From the NCBI GenBank assembly GCA_016946835.1, contig JACVTC010000188.1, forward strand, positions 182,640-246,639: 64,000 nucleotides of DNA. The letters are read 5' to 3'. The translations under genes were made by a program, and so were the position numbers. The notes under the pieces are model-generated. The model worked only from the letters and a program-made list of their open reading frames with translations. It was not told the DNA's origin and did no database searches. This DNA is from Neocallimastix lanati (nom. inval.). Its lineage: Eukaryota > Neocallimastigomycota > Neocallimastigomycetes > Neocallimastigales > Neocallimastigaceae. This document shows, piece after piece, positions 46,701-56,493 of the stretch (position 1 is the stretch's first letter; every line of letters starts with the position of its first letter).

Positions 46701-47559
46701 AGTGGAAAGTCCCTTTGTGCATTTAGGATTAGATATTATAGGACCGTTACCAAAAACAAGAAATAATAATCAATATATTATAGTAACTGTTGATTACTTT
46801 ACCAAATGGGTTGAAGCCGAACCCACTGAAAACATAACTTCCTCTGATATAATTAAATTTTTAATAAATGTTTTTGCAAGACATGGTGTGCCTCAAGTTA
46901 TTACCACCGATAATGGAGCCCAATTCACCTCTGACATGACAAAAATCTTTCTTGACCTTTATGATGTATATGTTAAATTTGTAGCTACTTACCACCCTGA
47001 ATCAAATGGTCTTACTGAAAATCGAAACAAAGAAATTGGAAAATTACTTCGTTTATTAGGAAGGAAAAATCAAGATTGGGATGAAGTTTTACCTTCTGCT
47101 TTATGGGCACTTCGAACTACCAAAAATACAGCTACTGGACATTCTAGTTTTGAATTAGTATATGGAAGAGAAGACCAACAGCTTTATGATATAGCCATAA
47201 GAACAATTGAAAATGCAGGTAAATCATATGATGAAATTTTAATGGAAAAATTTGTTCGTCATTATCAATGGACTAGAGAAGCATGCGAAAATGTGAAGAA
47301 TGCTAACAAGTATTGGGCAACAAGACGAGAAGAACAAATAAGTATGAAAAAAGGAAAAGAATTAAAGGCTGGTGATCTTGTTCTTGTTAGAAACTTTAGC
47401 CGCACTAAGCTAGAACCATATTACAATGGACCATTTAAAATTTTAAAAATTCAATTCAACACGGCAACCCTAATCGATCAGAAGACTGGAAAGCAACTCG
47501 ATAGGAATGTTCACTTTAAAAATTTAGTAAAGTTTAACTCCGCTTACAGAGAAGCTTGA
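43744..47559 (+). CDS. pol: Pol polyprotein of Ty3-type element E4
   Basis: 1271 codons from the first ATG; the open frame reaches back to the slippery site at 43549, so the natural product probably has about 65 more N-terminal residues joined to Gag. Protease core LLIDSCSNLS is near residue 245, with Cys in place of the usual Gly. RT follows with the catalytic box VFIDDVLIYS (about 595-605), then RNase H (IIRTDASYNG near 740). Integrase has HHCC (HNIGHEG...CEKC, about 929-968), then LDIIGPLP, TTDNGAQF and HPESNGLTEN, and a GPF end (YYNGPFKI). The last RNase H acidic position reads LAGALSR; E1 has LADALSR there. A single GAT to GGT change would explain it and should impair RNase H. Confidence 0.93.
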   Translation: MNDNNSEKEENNSKKVHKSLKDNPCPFATPALRKKKENELHNKPNKVYKNQILPSILTQPNINKEKQKEKELRNMTRVRESKEENNNYSSKGKEKVESEDILVIDNEIEDLEMNKDNQQNKTTTLEKLISTKTKETNNGNTQLVKRNIKIMNNKEPYNIMDDLNNLKSSITIGQLLNACPKIRSQLTQGLKLEKSKIIGTVDNVKARTLLVNNYDHSYISKSNEVAEEDLAMVDASVDGVLGKLLIDSCSNLSIVTKQYFDKLPGEYETVGKSLGRIQLATQDEEYSEGIIVRLPVKINNYEFNADFRIIEKEDSFYDMLINFKTQIDHCLFIHPTLNSLCKLLSESEYEEIAKINNQYYDEESIICTIRKVKETNNEKEIIKELTQMEFIESDEFLSTLNKDYKEQIIKILKEMIDIVATSTEELTPSKLSPHKIRLKANSKPVKLRSYRLTKLKPDILKEELTKLIKKGLIEPSCSEWSSPVVLILKHNGKWRLCIDYRKVNDMTEKDSYSVPYIDEIFDSLGGAKIFTTLDLFSGFHQILMDEESVEVTTFTTKFGNYQFKVMPFGLTGAPSTFQREMNKILFPFIGEFVYVFIDDVLIYSKSIEEHLIHIKQVLEVFKENKLKINIEKCHFLQTEVDVLGHKLTTKGLSPMESKITAIKKWEAPSSIHELRSFLGAIGYYRDFIPKYAQITSPLCKLLKKNTKYEWNKEQQESFELLKEKLINAPILKFPSFDKPFIIRTDASYNGIGGVLLQKEEETGKEHPIHFISRSLKKAEKNYGITDLEGTALFYCMTKFKSYIEGNPLPTTIYTDHKPLVGLFKNKEPLNARQTRWCLTASMLGINIKYESGKKNVLAGALSRMKSKEERKILLTKITNGNNEELLSKVIKEFINEKFTVIDGEDYFIDNGNYRKLITDENERFKLILEAHNIGHEGYYKTYQRLKKNFYWNHMIKDIKRIVSNCEKCQLNRPQPYPEPTENHPTKVESPFVHLGLDIIGPLPKTRNNNQYIIVTVDYFTKWVEAEPTENITSSDIIKFLINVFARHGVPQVITTDNGAQFTSDMTKIFLDLYDVYVKFVATYHPESNGLTENRNKEIGKLLRLLGRKNQDWDEVLPSALWALRTTKNTATGHSSFELVYGREDQQLYDIAIRTIENAGKSYDEILMEKFVRHYQWTREACENVKNANKYWATRREEQISMKKGKELKAGDLVLVRNFSRTKLEPYYNGPFKILKIQFNTATLIDQKTGKQLDRNVHFKNLVKFNSAYREA

Positions 47560-47577
47560 GTCTTCGTCGGGGCATCT

Positions 47578-48062
47578 TGATAAGAATGTACTAAATAATG
47601 CATTCTTAATTAAATCTACGATTTATTTCTAATACATTATGTGTACATTATTATTTTTGTACTTTAATAAATTTTTAAATCCAAAGATCAAAAATTAAAT
47701 CAAAAATTATATTAAACTTTATATTTTTATATTAAATCTTATATTAATAGTAATATTTTTATATATTTAAAACTAATATTAGCAATATTAATAATAAATC
47801 TTATTTTTTTATATTTTTATATTAAAAATGAAAATTTGTATTAATAATATTTTTTATATATTGATAATTAAAAATTTATATATTATATTTTAACTTTTAT
47901 TATAAAATTTTATATCGAAATGTTTTATTTTATATTGAAAAATATTTTATTTTATTAAAAACCTTTATATTAGAATAGTATTTTTATTTATATTTGAATA
48001 TTTTAACAGATTGTAATAAAAATTATAGCCAATTAAATAAATTCTTATTAGTAATATTTTAG

Positions 48063-48096
<34 letters not shown>

Positions 48097-48399
48097 TGTT
48101 TTATTAATATTATAAATGTATTTTATTTATATTGTTATAATTAAATTTTATATAATTGATTATAAAAATCAATTTAAATTTAATAGTTTTTATAAAAAAA
48201 AAATAAATAAAATGTAATTTAGTGGCAAGAACAACTTTAATGCCTTGAAAAAAGTATAAATAGTTGTAAATTTTGCTACAAATTTTTAAAAATCATGAAA
48301 TCAAATAAATTTAATAAAATAAATAAATAAAATAATAAATAAATAAATAAAATTTGTGTTTCTTACTTTATTTTTATTTAATTCTCTAAAACCTTAACA
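47578..48399 (+). repeat. 3' LTR of E4
   Basis: Matches the 5' LTR. It is preceded by the G-rich GTCGGGGCATCT, the likely plus-strand primer site. Confidence 0.93.
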
Positions 48400-48402
48400 A
48401 TC

Positions 48403-49151
48403 TGATAAATAACAAAATTAATAAATCTTGAAAATTTATTATACATAAAATCAAAACTAACCTTAGCCAAGTTTAATAATAATTTAATAAAATAAAAAAA
48501 AAATTAATTAATTAATTAATTAAAACAAATAAATTACACTTAAAAATTACATTAATACTCAGATATGAAAGAAATATTATATATTTTTCAAAATAAAAAT
48601 ATTAAGATTAAATTTAAAATAAAATAATTAGTTTTAATAATTAGTTTTATAATAATTTTTATAATTAATTTTATAATTAAATAATAATTTTATAATAACA
48701 AAATTTATTAATTTAAATAACAAAATATTTTTAATTATTTTTATAATAAACAAATTTATTTATTTTATTATTAAATATTTATTTTATTATTAATTTTATT
48801 ACTTTTATTTTATTTAATTATTCTTTTTATTTATAAATTATAAATAGTTTAATTTTAAAGAAAAATATAAATACTTGTAAATATTTCATGTAAATATTAT
48901 TATTATTATTATTAATTAATTTTATAATTTTAATAATCACTTTTAATTTTTATAATGTTTAATAAATTTTAATAAAAGATTTATAAGATAAAATATTAGA
49001 AAACAAGTGTTCTAATAAACCAAATTTTTAGTGTTATTTTTAATAAAACATTTTTAATTCATAAATAACTTATACAGTTATTATTAAAATAAATTGAAAT
49101 TATCACTTTTTAATTCTATATTAAAATTAAGATAATTTCTAAAATTTATCA
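48403..49151 (+). repeat. Solo LTR, M family, copy 1
   Basis: Starts TGATAAATAACAAAATTAAT and ends CTAAAATTTATCA. AATC flanks both sides (48399-48402, sharing one base with the E4 end, and 49152-49155). A second copy is at 51412. Confidence 0.85.
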
Positions 49152-49156
49152 AATCA

Positions 49157-49632
49157 AGGTACGGGACGCCCTGATAACTATGAAATAAGCAATAAATTTG
49201 AAAATAAAGTTATAAGATTAAATATTTAAATTTTTAAAAAAATATACAATTTTAACCTTAAATTAGATAAAAAAGAATATAAAAAGATGTAAATAAGAAA
49301 ATAATTATAAGGGGGAAGAGATCAGAAAGAAAAGAAAGAAAAAAAAATATAAATAGGACAAAAATATAAAAAAATGTAGTGTAGAATGGAGATATAATAA
49401 GAAATAAAAATATATAGTTAGTTAGATTATAATAAAAATGTAGTAATTAAAATAATGTATAATTAAGTAATATAATAAATAAAAAAAAAAAATATTAATA
49501 AAATAATAATAAAAAAAAATATTTTAATAATAAATAAATAAAAGTTATTAATTTATGTGTTTATTCAATTTAGAATAATTTATCTTAACTAGAGTAGTGT
49601 CAAAAAAGCCCAAGGTACAATAACACGTACCA
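49157..49632 (+). repeat. Solo LTR, G family, copy 2
   Basis: Same sequence as 6285-6778, ending ACACGTACCA. The first base is A where copy 1 has T. ATCA flanks both sides (49153-49156 and 49633-49636). It is the outermost LTR of this stack; the tRNA flank resumes directly after it. Confidence 0.85.
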
Positions 49633-49636
49633 ATCA

Positions 49637-51304
49637 AAAAATTATAATAAAATAATAAATCAATACATAGTAAATTTAATCATCCTAACCTAATCCAAAA
49701 CTAGCCCGAGGCCTAATTCCTGCTAAAGAGAGCCGCAGATCACACTAAGGTAAGAATGGCATTTTTTAGAATCATCACCAGAAATGATTTGGTTTTTAAA
49801 CAAGAGCTATCCCATTCCTTGTTTTATAATTTGAATTAATAATGTCTTCATCTCTTATTTTTTTTTTTTAGACTTAGAGAATAACTTTATTTAATTTATA
49901 GTAATAATAAAAATTAAAAGATTTAAATAAAAAAAAATTAAAATAAAATAAAATAAAATAAAATAAAATAAATAGTTGAAATATGAATATAAAGTACAGA
50001 TTGAATAAAATAAAATAAAATAAAATAAATAGTAGAAATATGAATATAAAGTACAGATTGAATAAAATAAAATAAAATAAAATAAAATAAATAGTTGAAA
50101 TATGAATATAAAGTATAGATTGAATAAAATAAAATAAAATAAAATAAATAGTTGAAATATGAATATAAAGTACAGATTGAATAAAATAAAATAAAATAAA
50201 TATTAGAATATGAATATAAAGTACAAATAAAATAAATAGTTGAAATATGAATATAAAGTACAGATTAAATAAAATAAAATAAAATAAAATAAAATAAAAT
50301 AAAATAAAATAAAATACATGAAATAAAATTATTATATTAATATATATTGTAGTAATTATACAAAGTGCGTTAGAAGCAATAGCCTCTAACTTTTCTCATT
50401 CTTCGATAATAACACCACGTCCATTATTGTGAGTAAAGATTTCAGTATTGGTGTTATCAACAAATTTTTATCAAATTTTTTCACTGAGGGGAGGTGAAAA
50501 TCCATGCCACTCATTTCGGCGTCGACGCTTTCAGCAACGGTAGATTCAATAGATTTAACCAAATAATATTTTATCATCAATCTATTTTTTTTTTTTTGAC
50601 AGGGAAGAAAATATACTTCCATAACTTTATTAATTTTATTATAAAAAAAAATACATGTTGGTGAAAAGTACATTTTGAAATTAAAAAATAAGAAAAAAAA
50701 AAATTTAAAAAATAAAAAATAAAAAATAAAAAATAAAAAATAAAAAATAAAAAAATACTATGTATTTCGGCAAGTTATACTATACGGTAATTTTTTCCCT
50801 TCCTAACAAATAAAAAAAAAAAAAATAAATAAATAATAATAAAACCTAGAAGTAACATCTTTAAAAAAATAGATAGTGTGGTGTGGTGTCATCCACTAAA
50901 CTCTCCCCCTCGGGATTCATCATTTATTGAATTACTAAGGCGAGATTCACCCTTCGTAGAAATAGATTAAGATCCTGTATTATCTTATATATATACAATA
51001 CTTTATAATATAAAATTTTTTATTATTTATTTATAATTTATATATACATATATAATAAAAAAAAAATATTGTTCTTTACAATTAATTTAATTTTATATTT
51101 AAAAAATTTTTTTATAATAAAAACAAATAAAAATAATTATTAAAAAGAAATAATAAAAAAAAAAAAAGAACTAAAATAAAATAAAATAAAAAAGTAATAA
51201 AAAAAAAAATAAAATAAAATTTTAAAATTATAATATATATATAGATATGAATTATAATAAATGAATTAAAAAAAAAAAAAATTGAACAAAATGAAAAATA
51301 AAAA
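49637..51304. repeat. Segmental duplication unit, copy 1
   Basis: This tRNA-upstream flank, through a minisatellite and a gene relic to the next tRNA, is repeated almost identically at 53242-54771. It contains a more balanced stretch at 49690-49850 (CTGCTAAAGAGAGCCGCAGA), a minisatellite at about 49925-50325 (58-bp units of AAAAT runs plus ATAGTTGAAATATGAATATA) and the relic at 50386-50592. Confidence 0.85.
50386..50592 (-). pseudogene. Conserved unknown gene fragment, copy 1
   Basis: On the minus strand a block of normal-looking coding sequence reads KYYLVKSIESTVAESVDAEM and SGMDFHLPSVKKFDKN. A one-base shift after that gives FVDNTNTEIFTHNNGRGV, so the frame is probably broken. Further coding-like pieces on the same strand lie at 50890-50985 (STKGESRLSNSINDES) and 49745-49850, separated by A+T-rich DNA that could be introns. 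I do not recognise the family. The duplicate at 53943-54128 has the same frame break. Confidence 0.4.
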
Positions 51305-51397
51305 TGCTCATGGCGGGGGTCGAACCCTCGATCTTCGCGTTGCATAAGAGGTACTCTCTTATAAGTACGACGCCTTAAACCTCTAGGCTACACGAGC
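51305..51397 (-). tRNA. tRNA-Ile(UAU), copy 3, degenerating
   Basis: Same layout as the other copies with a variant intron (AGAGAGTACC...). The T stem reads GAGGG against CCCGC and the anticodon stem TCGTA against CGCGA, so each stem has lost a pair relative to copy 4. It may be a pseudogene. An M-family LTR starts 15 bp upstream. Confidence 0.7.
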
Positions 51398-51411
51398 TGC
51401 TTGAAAAATCT

Positions 51412-51926
51412 TGATAAATAACAAAATTAATAAATCTTAAAAATATATTATACATAAAATCGAAACTAACCTTAGCCAAGTTTAATAATAATTTAATAAA
51501 ATAAAAAAAAAAAAAAAAAAAAATTTAAAAATTAATTAATTAATTAATTAAATAAAACAAATAAATTACACTTAAAAATTACATTAATACTCAGATATGA
51601 AAGAAATATTATATATTTTTCAAAATAAAAATATTAAGATTAAATTTAAAATAAAATAATTAATTTTTATAATTAGTTTTATAATAATTTTTATAATTAA
51701 TTTTATAATTAAATAATATTTTTATAATAACAAAATTAATTAATTTAAATAACAAAATATTTTTAATTATTTTTATAATAAACAAATTTATTTATTTTAT
51801 TATTAATTATTTATTTTATTATTAATTTTATTAATTTTATTTTATTTAATTATTCTTTTTATTTATAAATTATAAATAGTTTAATTTTAAAGAAAAATAT
51901 AAATACTTGTAAATATTTCATGTAAA

Positions 51927-51957
<31 letters not shown>

Positions 51958-52192
51958 TAATTTTATAATTTTAATAATCACTTTTAATTTTTATAATGTT
52001 TAATAAATTTTAATAAAAGATTTATAAAATAAAATATTAGAAAACAAGTGTTCTAATAAACCAAATTTTTAGTGTTATTTTTAATAAAACATTTTTAATT
52101 CATAAATAACTTATACAGTTATTATTAAAATAAATTGAAATTATCACTTTTTTATTCTATATTAAAATTAAGATAATTTCTAAAATTTATCA
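51412..52192 (+). repeat. Solo LTR, M family, copy 2
   Basis: TGATAAATAAC...AATTTATCA with ATCT on both sides (51408-51411 and 52193-52196). Close to the copy at 48403. Confidence 0.88.
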
Positions 52193-52196
52193 ATCT

Positions 52197-52949
52197 TGGT
52201 AAAGAATGACTATAAATTACTTATTTTGTTATGTTTAGACATAACTTAACCATAATTAAGTTTATATTCTTTACTAATGGAACTTTCTTATATTCTTCCC
52301 TGAATTAAATTAAAAATTTTATTATATAATATTATAAATTAATTAAAATTATTATAATATTAATTAAAATTTTTATAAAAATATTTTTTATAAAATCATT
52401 ACTGAATCTTAATTAAATTAATATTAAAATACATATAAACTCTTCAAAAATTTATATTAACAAATTCTTTATTGAATCTATATTAAAATTATTTTATATT
52501 TTTATTATATTTTTATCAAATTAATTATTATTAACTTTCAATAACATTATAAATTAATATTAATTTTTATTAAACTTAAAATAAATTATCATTAAATAAT
52601 TTATTATCTTTTACCAAATTCAATTAATATTTTTGTAAACTTTTAATTAAAAATTTTATTAAAAACTTTTTAATTATTTACTCCAGATATTATTTAATTA
52701 AAATCTTTATAATATCTTTTTAAATAATAATTTTTTTTATTCCTTTATGGAATTTATATTAAACATATTATTAATAATTTTATTTAACATTTAATTAAGA
52801 ATGAATTAATAATTCTTTTAATTAAATACTTAAATTCTTTTTCATTTCCAAGATATTAAACTTTAAAAATGAAATCGAATATAAATATCTGAAGAAAATA
52901 ACTTCTTCTAAAGATATAAATAAATAAAATAACACAAAACAATAATAAA

Positions 52950-52996
<47 letters not shown>

Positions 52997-53237
52997 TAAT
53001 AATAATAATAAAATAAAAATAGTAATAATATTAGTAATAATATAAGTAATAGTATTAATATTAATATTAGGAATAGTAATAATTTAGCTAATAAAATTTA
53101 ATTAGTTTAATAAATAATGTAATTACTTTAAAAATTAAATAAATAAATAAATTATAAAATTGTTATTGTGTAAATAAATATTTTAAATCTTTATCTTTTG
53201 TGTATAAAAATTTTGTTTTTCCCAATGAACCATAACA
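52197..53237 (+). repeat. Solo LTR N (H family)
   Basis: Starts TGGTAAAGAATGACTATAAA and ends CAATGAACCATAACA, with ATCT on both sides (52193-52196 and 53238-53241). The start resembles the E2 LTR. It includes an AAT microsatellite at about 52940-53000. Confidence 0.82.
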
Positions 53238-53241
53238 ATCT

Positions 53242-54595
53242 AAAAATTATAATCAAATAATAAATCAATACTTATGTAAATTTTATCAATCTAACCTAAT
53301 CCAAAACTAGTCCGATGTCTAATTTCTGCTAAAGAGAGCCGCAGATCACACTAAGGTAAGAATGGCATTTTTTAGAATCATCACCAGAAATGATTTGGTT
53401 TTTAAACAAGAGCCATCCCATTCCTTGTTTTATAATTTGAATTAATAATGTCTGCCTCTCTTATTTTTTTTTTTTTTAGGCTTAGAGAATAACTTTATTT
53501 AATTTATAGTAATAATAAAAATTAAAAGATTTAAATAAAAAAAAAATTAAAATAAAATAAAATAAAATAAAATAAAATAAATAGTTGAAATATGAATATA
53601 AAGTACAGATTGAATAAAATAAAATAAAATAAAATAAATAGTTGAAATATGAATATAAAGTATAGATTGAATAAAATAAAATAAAATAAAATAAATAGTT
53701 GAAATATGAATATAAAGTACAGATTGAATAAAATAAAATAAAATAAATATTAGAATATGAATATAAAGTACAAATAAAATAAATAGTTGAAATATGAATA
53801 TAAAGTACAGATTAAATAAAATAAAATAAAATAAAATAAAATAAAATAAAATAAAATAAAATACATGAAATAAAATTATTATATTAATATATATTGTAGT
53901 AATTATACAAAGTGCGTTAGAAGCAATAGCCTCTAACTTTTCTCATTCTTCGAATGATAACACCACGTTCATTATTGCGAGTAATAATTTCAGTATTGGT
54001 GTTATCAACAAATTTTTATCAAATTTTTTCACTGAGGGGAGGTGAAAATCCATGCCACTCATTTCGGCGTCGACGCTTTCAGCAACGGTAGATTCAATAG
54101 ATTTAACCAAATAATATTTTATCATCAATCTATTTTTTTTTTTTTTTGACAGGGAAGAAAATATACTTCCAAAACTATATTAATTTTATTATAAAAATAA
54201 AAAAAAAAATACATGTAGGTGAAAAGTACATTTTGAAATTAAAAATAAAAATTAAAAGTTAAAAATAAAAAATAAAAATAAAAAACTCAAAAAATACTAT
54301 GTATTTCGGCAAATTGTACTATGCGGGAATTTTTCCCTTCCTAACAAATAAAAAAAAAAAAAATAAATAAATAATAATAAAACCTAGAAGTAACATCTTT
54401 AAAAAAATAGATAGTGTACGTGGTGTAGTGTCATCCACTAAAATCTCCCCCCGGGATTCATCATTTATTGAACTACTAAGGAGAGATTCACCCTTCGTAG
54501 AAATAGATTAAGATCCTGTATTATCTTATATATATACAATACTTTATAATATTAAATTTTTTATCATTTATTTATAATTTATATATACATATATA

Positions 54596-54636
<41 letters not shown>

Positions 54637-54771
54637 AAAATAAAATAAAATAGAAAAATAATAAAAAAAAAAATAAAATAAAATTTTAAAATTATAACAT
54701 ATATATAGATATGAATTATAATAAATGAATTAAAAAAAAAAAAAAAAATTAAACAAAATGAAAAATAAAAA
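53242..54771. repeat. Segmental duplication unit, copy 2
   Basis: Near-identical to 49637-51304, with one fewer minisatellite unit and a shorter A+T stretch before the tRNA. It includes the second copy of the unknown gene fragment. Confidence 0.85.
53943..54128 (-). pseudogene. Conserved unknown gene fragment, copy 2
   Basis: Same KSIESTVAESVDAEMSGMDF block as at 50386-50592, with a few substitutions near its end. The function is not recognised. Its conservation reflects recent duplication and does not demonstrate selection. Confidence 0.4.
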
Positions 54772-54864
54772 TGCTCATGGCGGGGGTCGAACCCGCGATC
54801 TTCGCGTTGCATAAGAGGTACTCTCTTATAAGCACGACGCCTTAAACCTCTAGGCTACACGAGC
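54772..54864 (-). tRNA. tRNA-Ile(UAU) with intron, copy 4
   Basis: All stems pair: GCTCGTG/CATGAGC, GCC/GGC, TCGTG/CGCGA and GCGGG/CCCGC. Anticodon TAT, with a 19-nt intron that differs from copies 1 and 2 by GAGAGT in place of GGGTGT. ATCT starts 11 bp upstream and an LTR follows it. Confidence 0.9.
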
Positions 54865-54878
54865 TGCTTGAAAAATCT

Positions 54879-55669
54879 TGTGTAAGAAATTAATATAAAT
54901 TTTTATAATTTATTTCTATTTCTTATTAATTAATAATTATTTCATAATTATTATTCTTTAAAAAAATTTATTTCATTTAAAAACAATTATACCAATTAAT
55001 GTATTAATTGTTATATGAAAAAATGTATTTAATATAACTTCTGTATTATTTCATAGAAAAAATGTATTTAATAAAATTTCTGCATTATTTTATCCTTCTC
55101 TTTTTTATCCTTTTTCTTTTTAATTCTTTTAGTTATTAAAATCAGTTATTAAAGTTTTTCCGATTAATTATAATTGGTTTTATTTAATAACACGATGATC
55201 AATAAGTATAGATTATTGATCAAAAATCTTTCCAGTTTTTTCTTCTAATCTTTTTCTGGAAAGAATCATTGTTAAGATTAGAAAAATACATTTATTTTTG
55301 TAAAAATATAAATAGCTGTTGATTTTCGTCTTTAGAAAATCAAGAGTTATTATTTTAAGAAAAATATAATAACAATAAAAGACATTAATATTTCAATTAA
55401 TATAAAATAGTTATTTTAAAATTTGTCAAAAAAAAATAATAAAATATTTAATAATAAAATAGATTAATAAAGTTCTTTTGATAAAAACATATTTTATTTC
55501 TCTTTCATTTAAGGTCTATTATATTTTCTTATAATAAGCTCTAATTTTAAAGATAAGTATTAAATTCTTATTTTTATTTTAATTTTTATTTTAATTTTTA
55601 TTTAATCTTAATAGTTTAGTTAATATTAATTATAAATAATAATCTCTATAATTTATAGAAATTATTACA
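54879..55669 (+). repeat. LTR, D family, likely 5' LTR of E5
   Basis: Starts TGTGTAAGAAATTAATATAA after ATCT. A TATAAATAG box (55307-55315) is followed by a TTGATTTTC/GAAAATCAA hairpin. The end near ATTATTACA is a guess from the other D copies, and I found no clear TGG primer site after it. Confidence 0.55.
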
Positions 55670-56105
55670 ATAATAACTCTTCTAGATAATTAGTTAATTG
55701 TATTATGATATTGTAGTACAAAAGTAAAAAAAAAAAAAATTTATTTTATCCGATCAAATAAATAAATAGATAATATTAGAGAAAAAAAAAAAAAAAAAAA
55801 AAAAATTATTTTTTCCAATCAGATAAATAAATAATATAATAAAAAAAAAAAAAAAAATTTTAATAGTAAATTATAATTATATAAATTAAATTGTATATAT
55901 TAATAGATAGTAAAATTATATTATTAAATAAAATAATTATAACAATAACAATAATAATAAATACGTAAATTATATACTATAAATTATACTAACAATTAAA
56001 TTTTTTATATTTAATAATATTAATTTATAATAAAGGATTCTAGAAGTTATTTCCAAAAATAAACAATATAATGAGAATTAGTACGAACTTTAGAAGCAGG
56101 AGTAG
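55670..56105 (+). other. E5 leader, first part
   Basis: A+T-rich with poly-A runs; no gene. From about 56080 the sequence TTAGTACGAACTTTAGAAGC resembles E2 at 7885-7905, leading into the structured domain. Confidence 0.5.
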
Positions 56106-56284
56106 CCTGAGTCTTGTAACTGAGTGATTTCCGGATTAAGTTTACCCTTCACGACAAGCTGTGCGGGAGGCTCTGAACTGGTCTGTTTTAATGGTAAACA
56201 GATTGCAATCGTGGTGCGCGCGGCAACAAGACACCATTAATAGGTAAGCTGGTCGTATAGCGCATACTATCACTCAAACTCAGG
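56106..56284 (+). ncRNA. Structured leader RNA domain of E5
   Basis: Long-range closing stems CCTGAGT/ACTCAGG (56106-56112 with 56278-56284) and GAGTGAT/ATCACTC (56122-56128 with 56269-56275) enclose a hairpin TCTGTTT/AAACAGA (56182-56188 with 56196-56202). Shared blocks with E2 and E4 are TTCCGGATTAAG, GGCTCTGAACTG, GACACCATTA and GTAAGCTG. It lies 210 bp before the gag-pol start. G+C content is far above the surroundings. Confidence 0.62.
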
Positions 56285-56493
56285 GGCTTCTGGAAAATTG
56301 GTCGGAAATGCTCATTTTTGTTAAAATATTGGAAGTGTTCTTCTAGACTCCGAAGTTATAAATTTCTATTATTAATATAAATAATTTATATTTTACAATT
56401 ATACACATATATTAAAGATATTTTAAAGATATTTTAAAGATATATTAAAGATATTTTAAAGATCTATATTAAAAAAGTCTATTTAGTATTTTA

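Larger units (their letters stand above)
40337..48399 (+). mobile_element. Complete Ty3-type LTR retrotransposon E4
   Basis: LTRs 40337-41155 and 47578-48399 are near-identical in length (819 and 822 bp). Between them lie a primer-binding site, a long structured leader with tandem repeats, intact gag, a frameshift site and intact pol. It is the most complete element here and probably the youngest in its stack. Its outer flanks are AAAT and ATC(T/A), so its own target duplication is unclear. One likely damaging change is the RNase H Asp to Gly. Confidence 0.93.

Noticed and set aside
49690-49850. Idea that the CTGCTAAAGAGAGCCGCAG block is an snRNA or SRP/RNase P RNA
   Set aside because: I compared it from memory with U1, U2, U4, U5, U6, SRP and RNase P hallmarks and found no match; it fits better as part of the duplicated gene relic.
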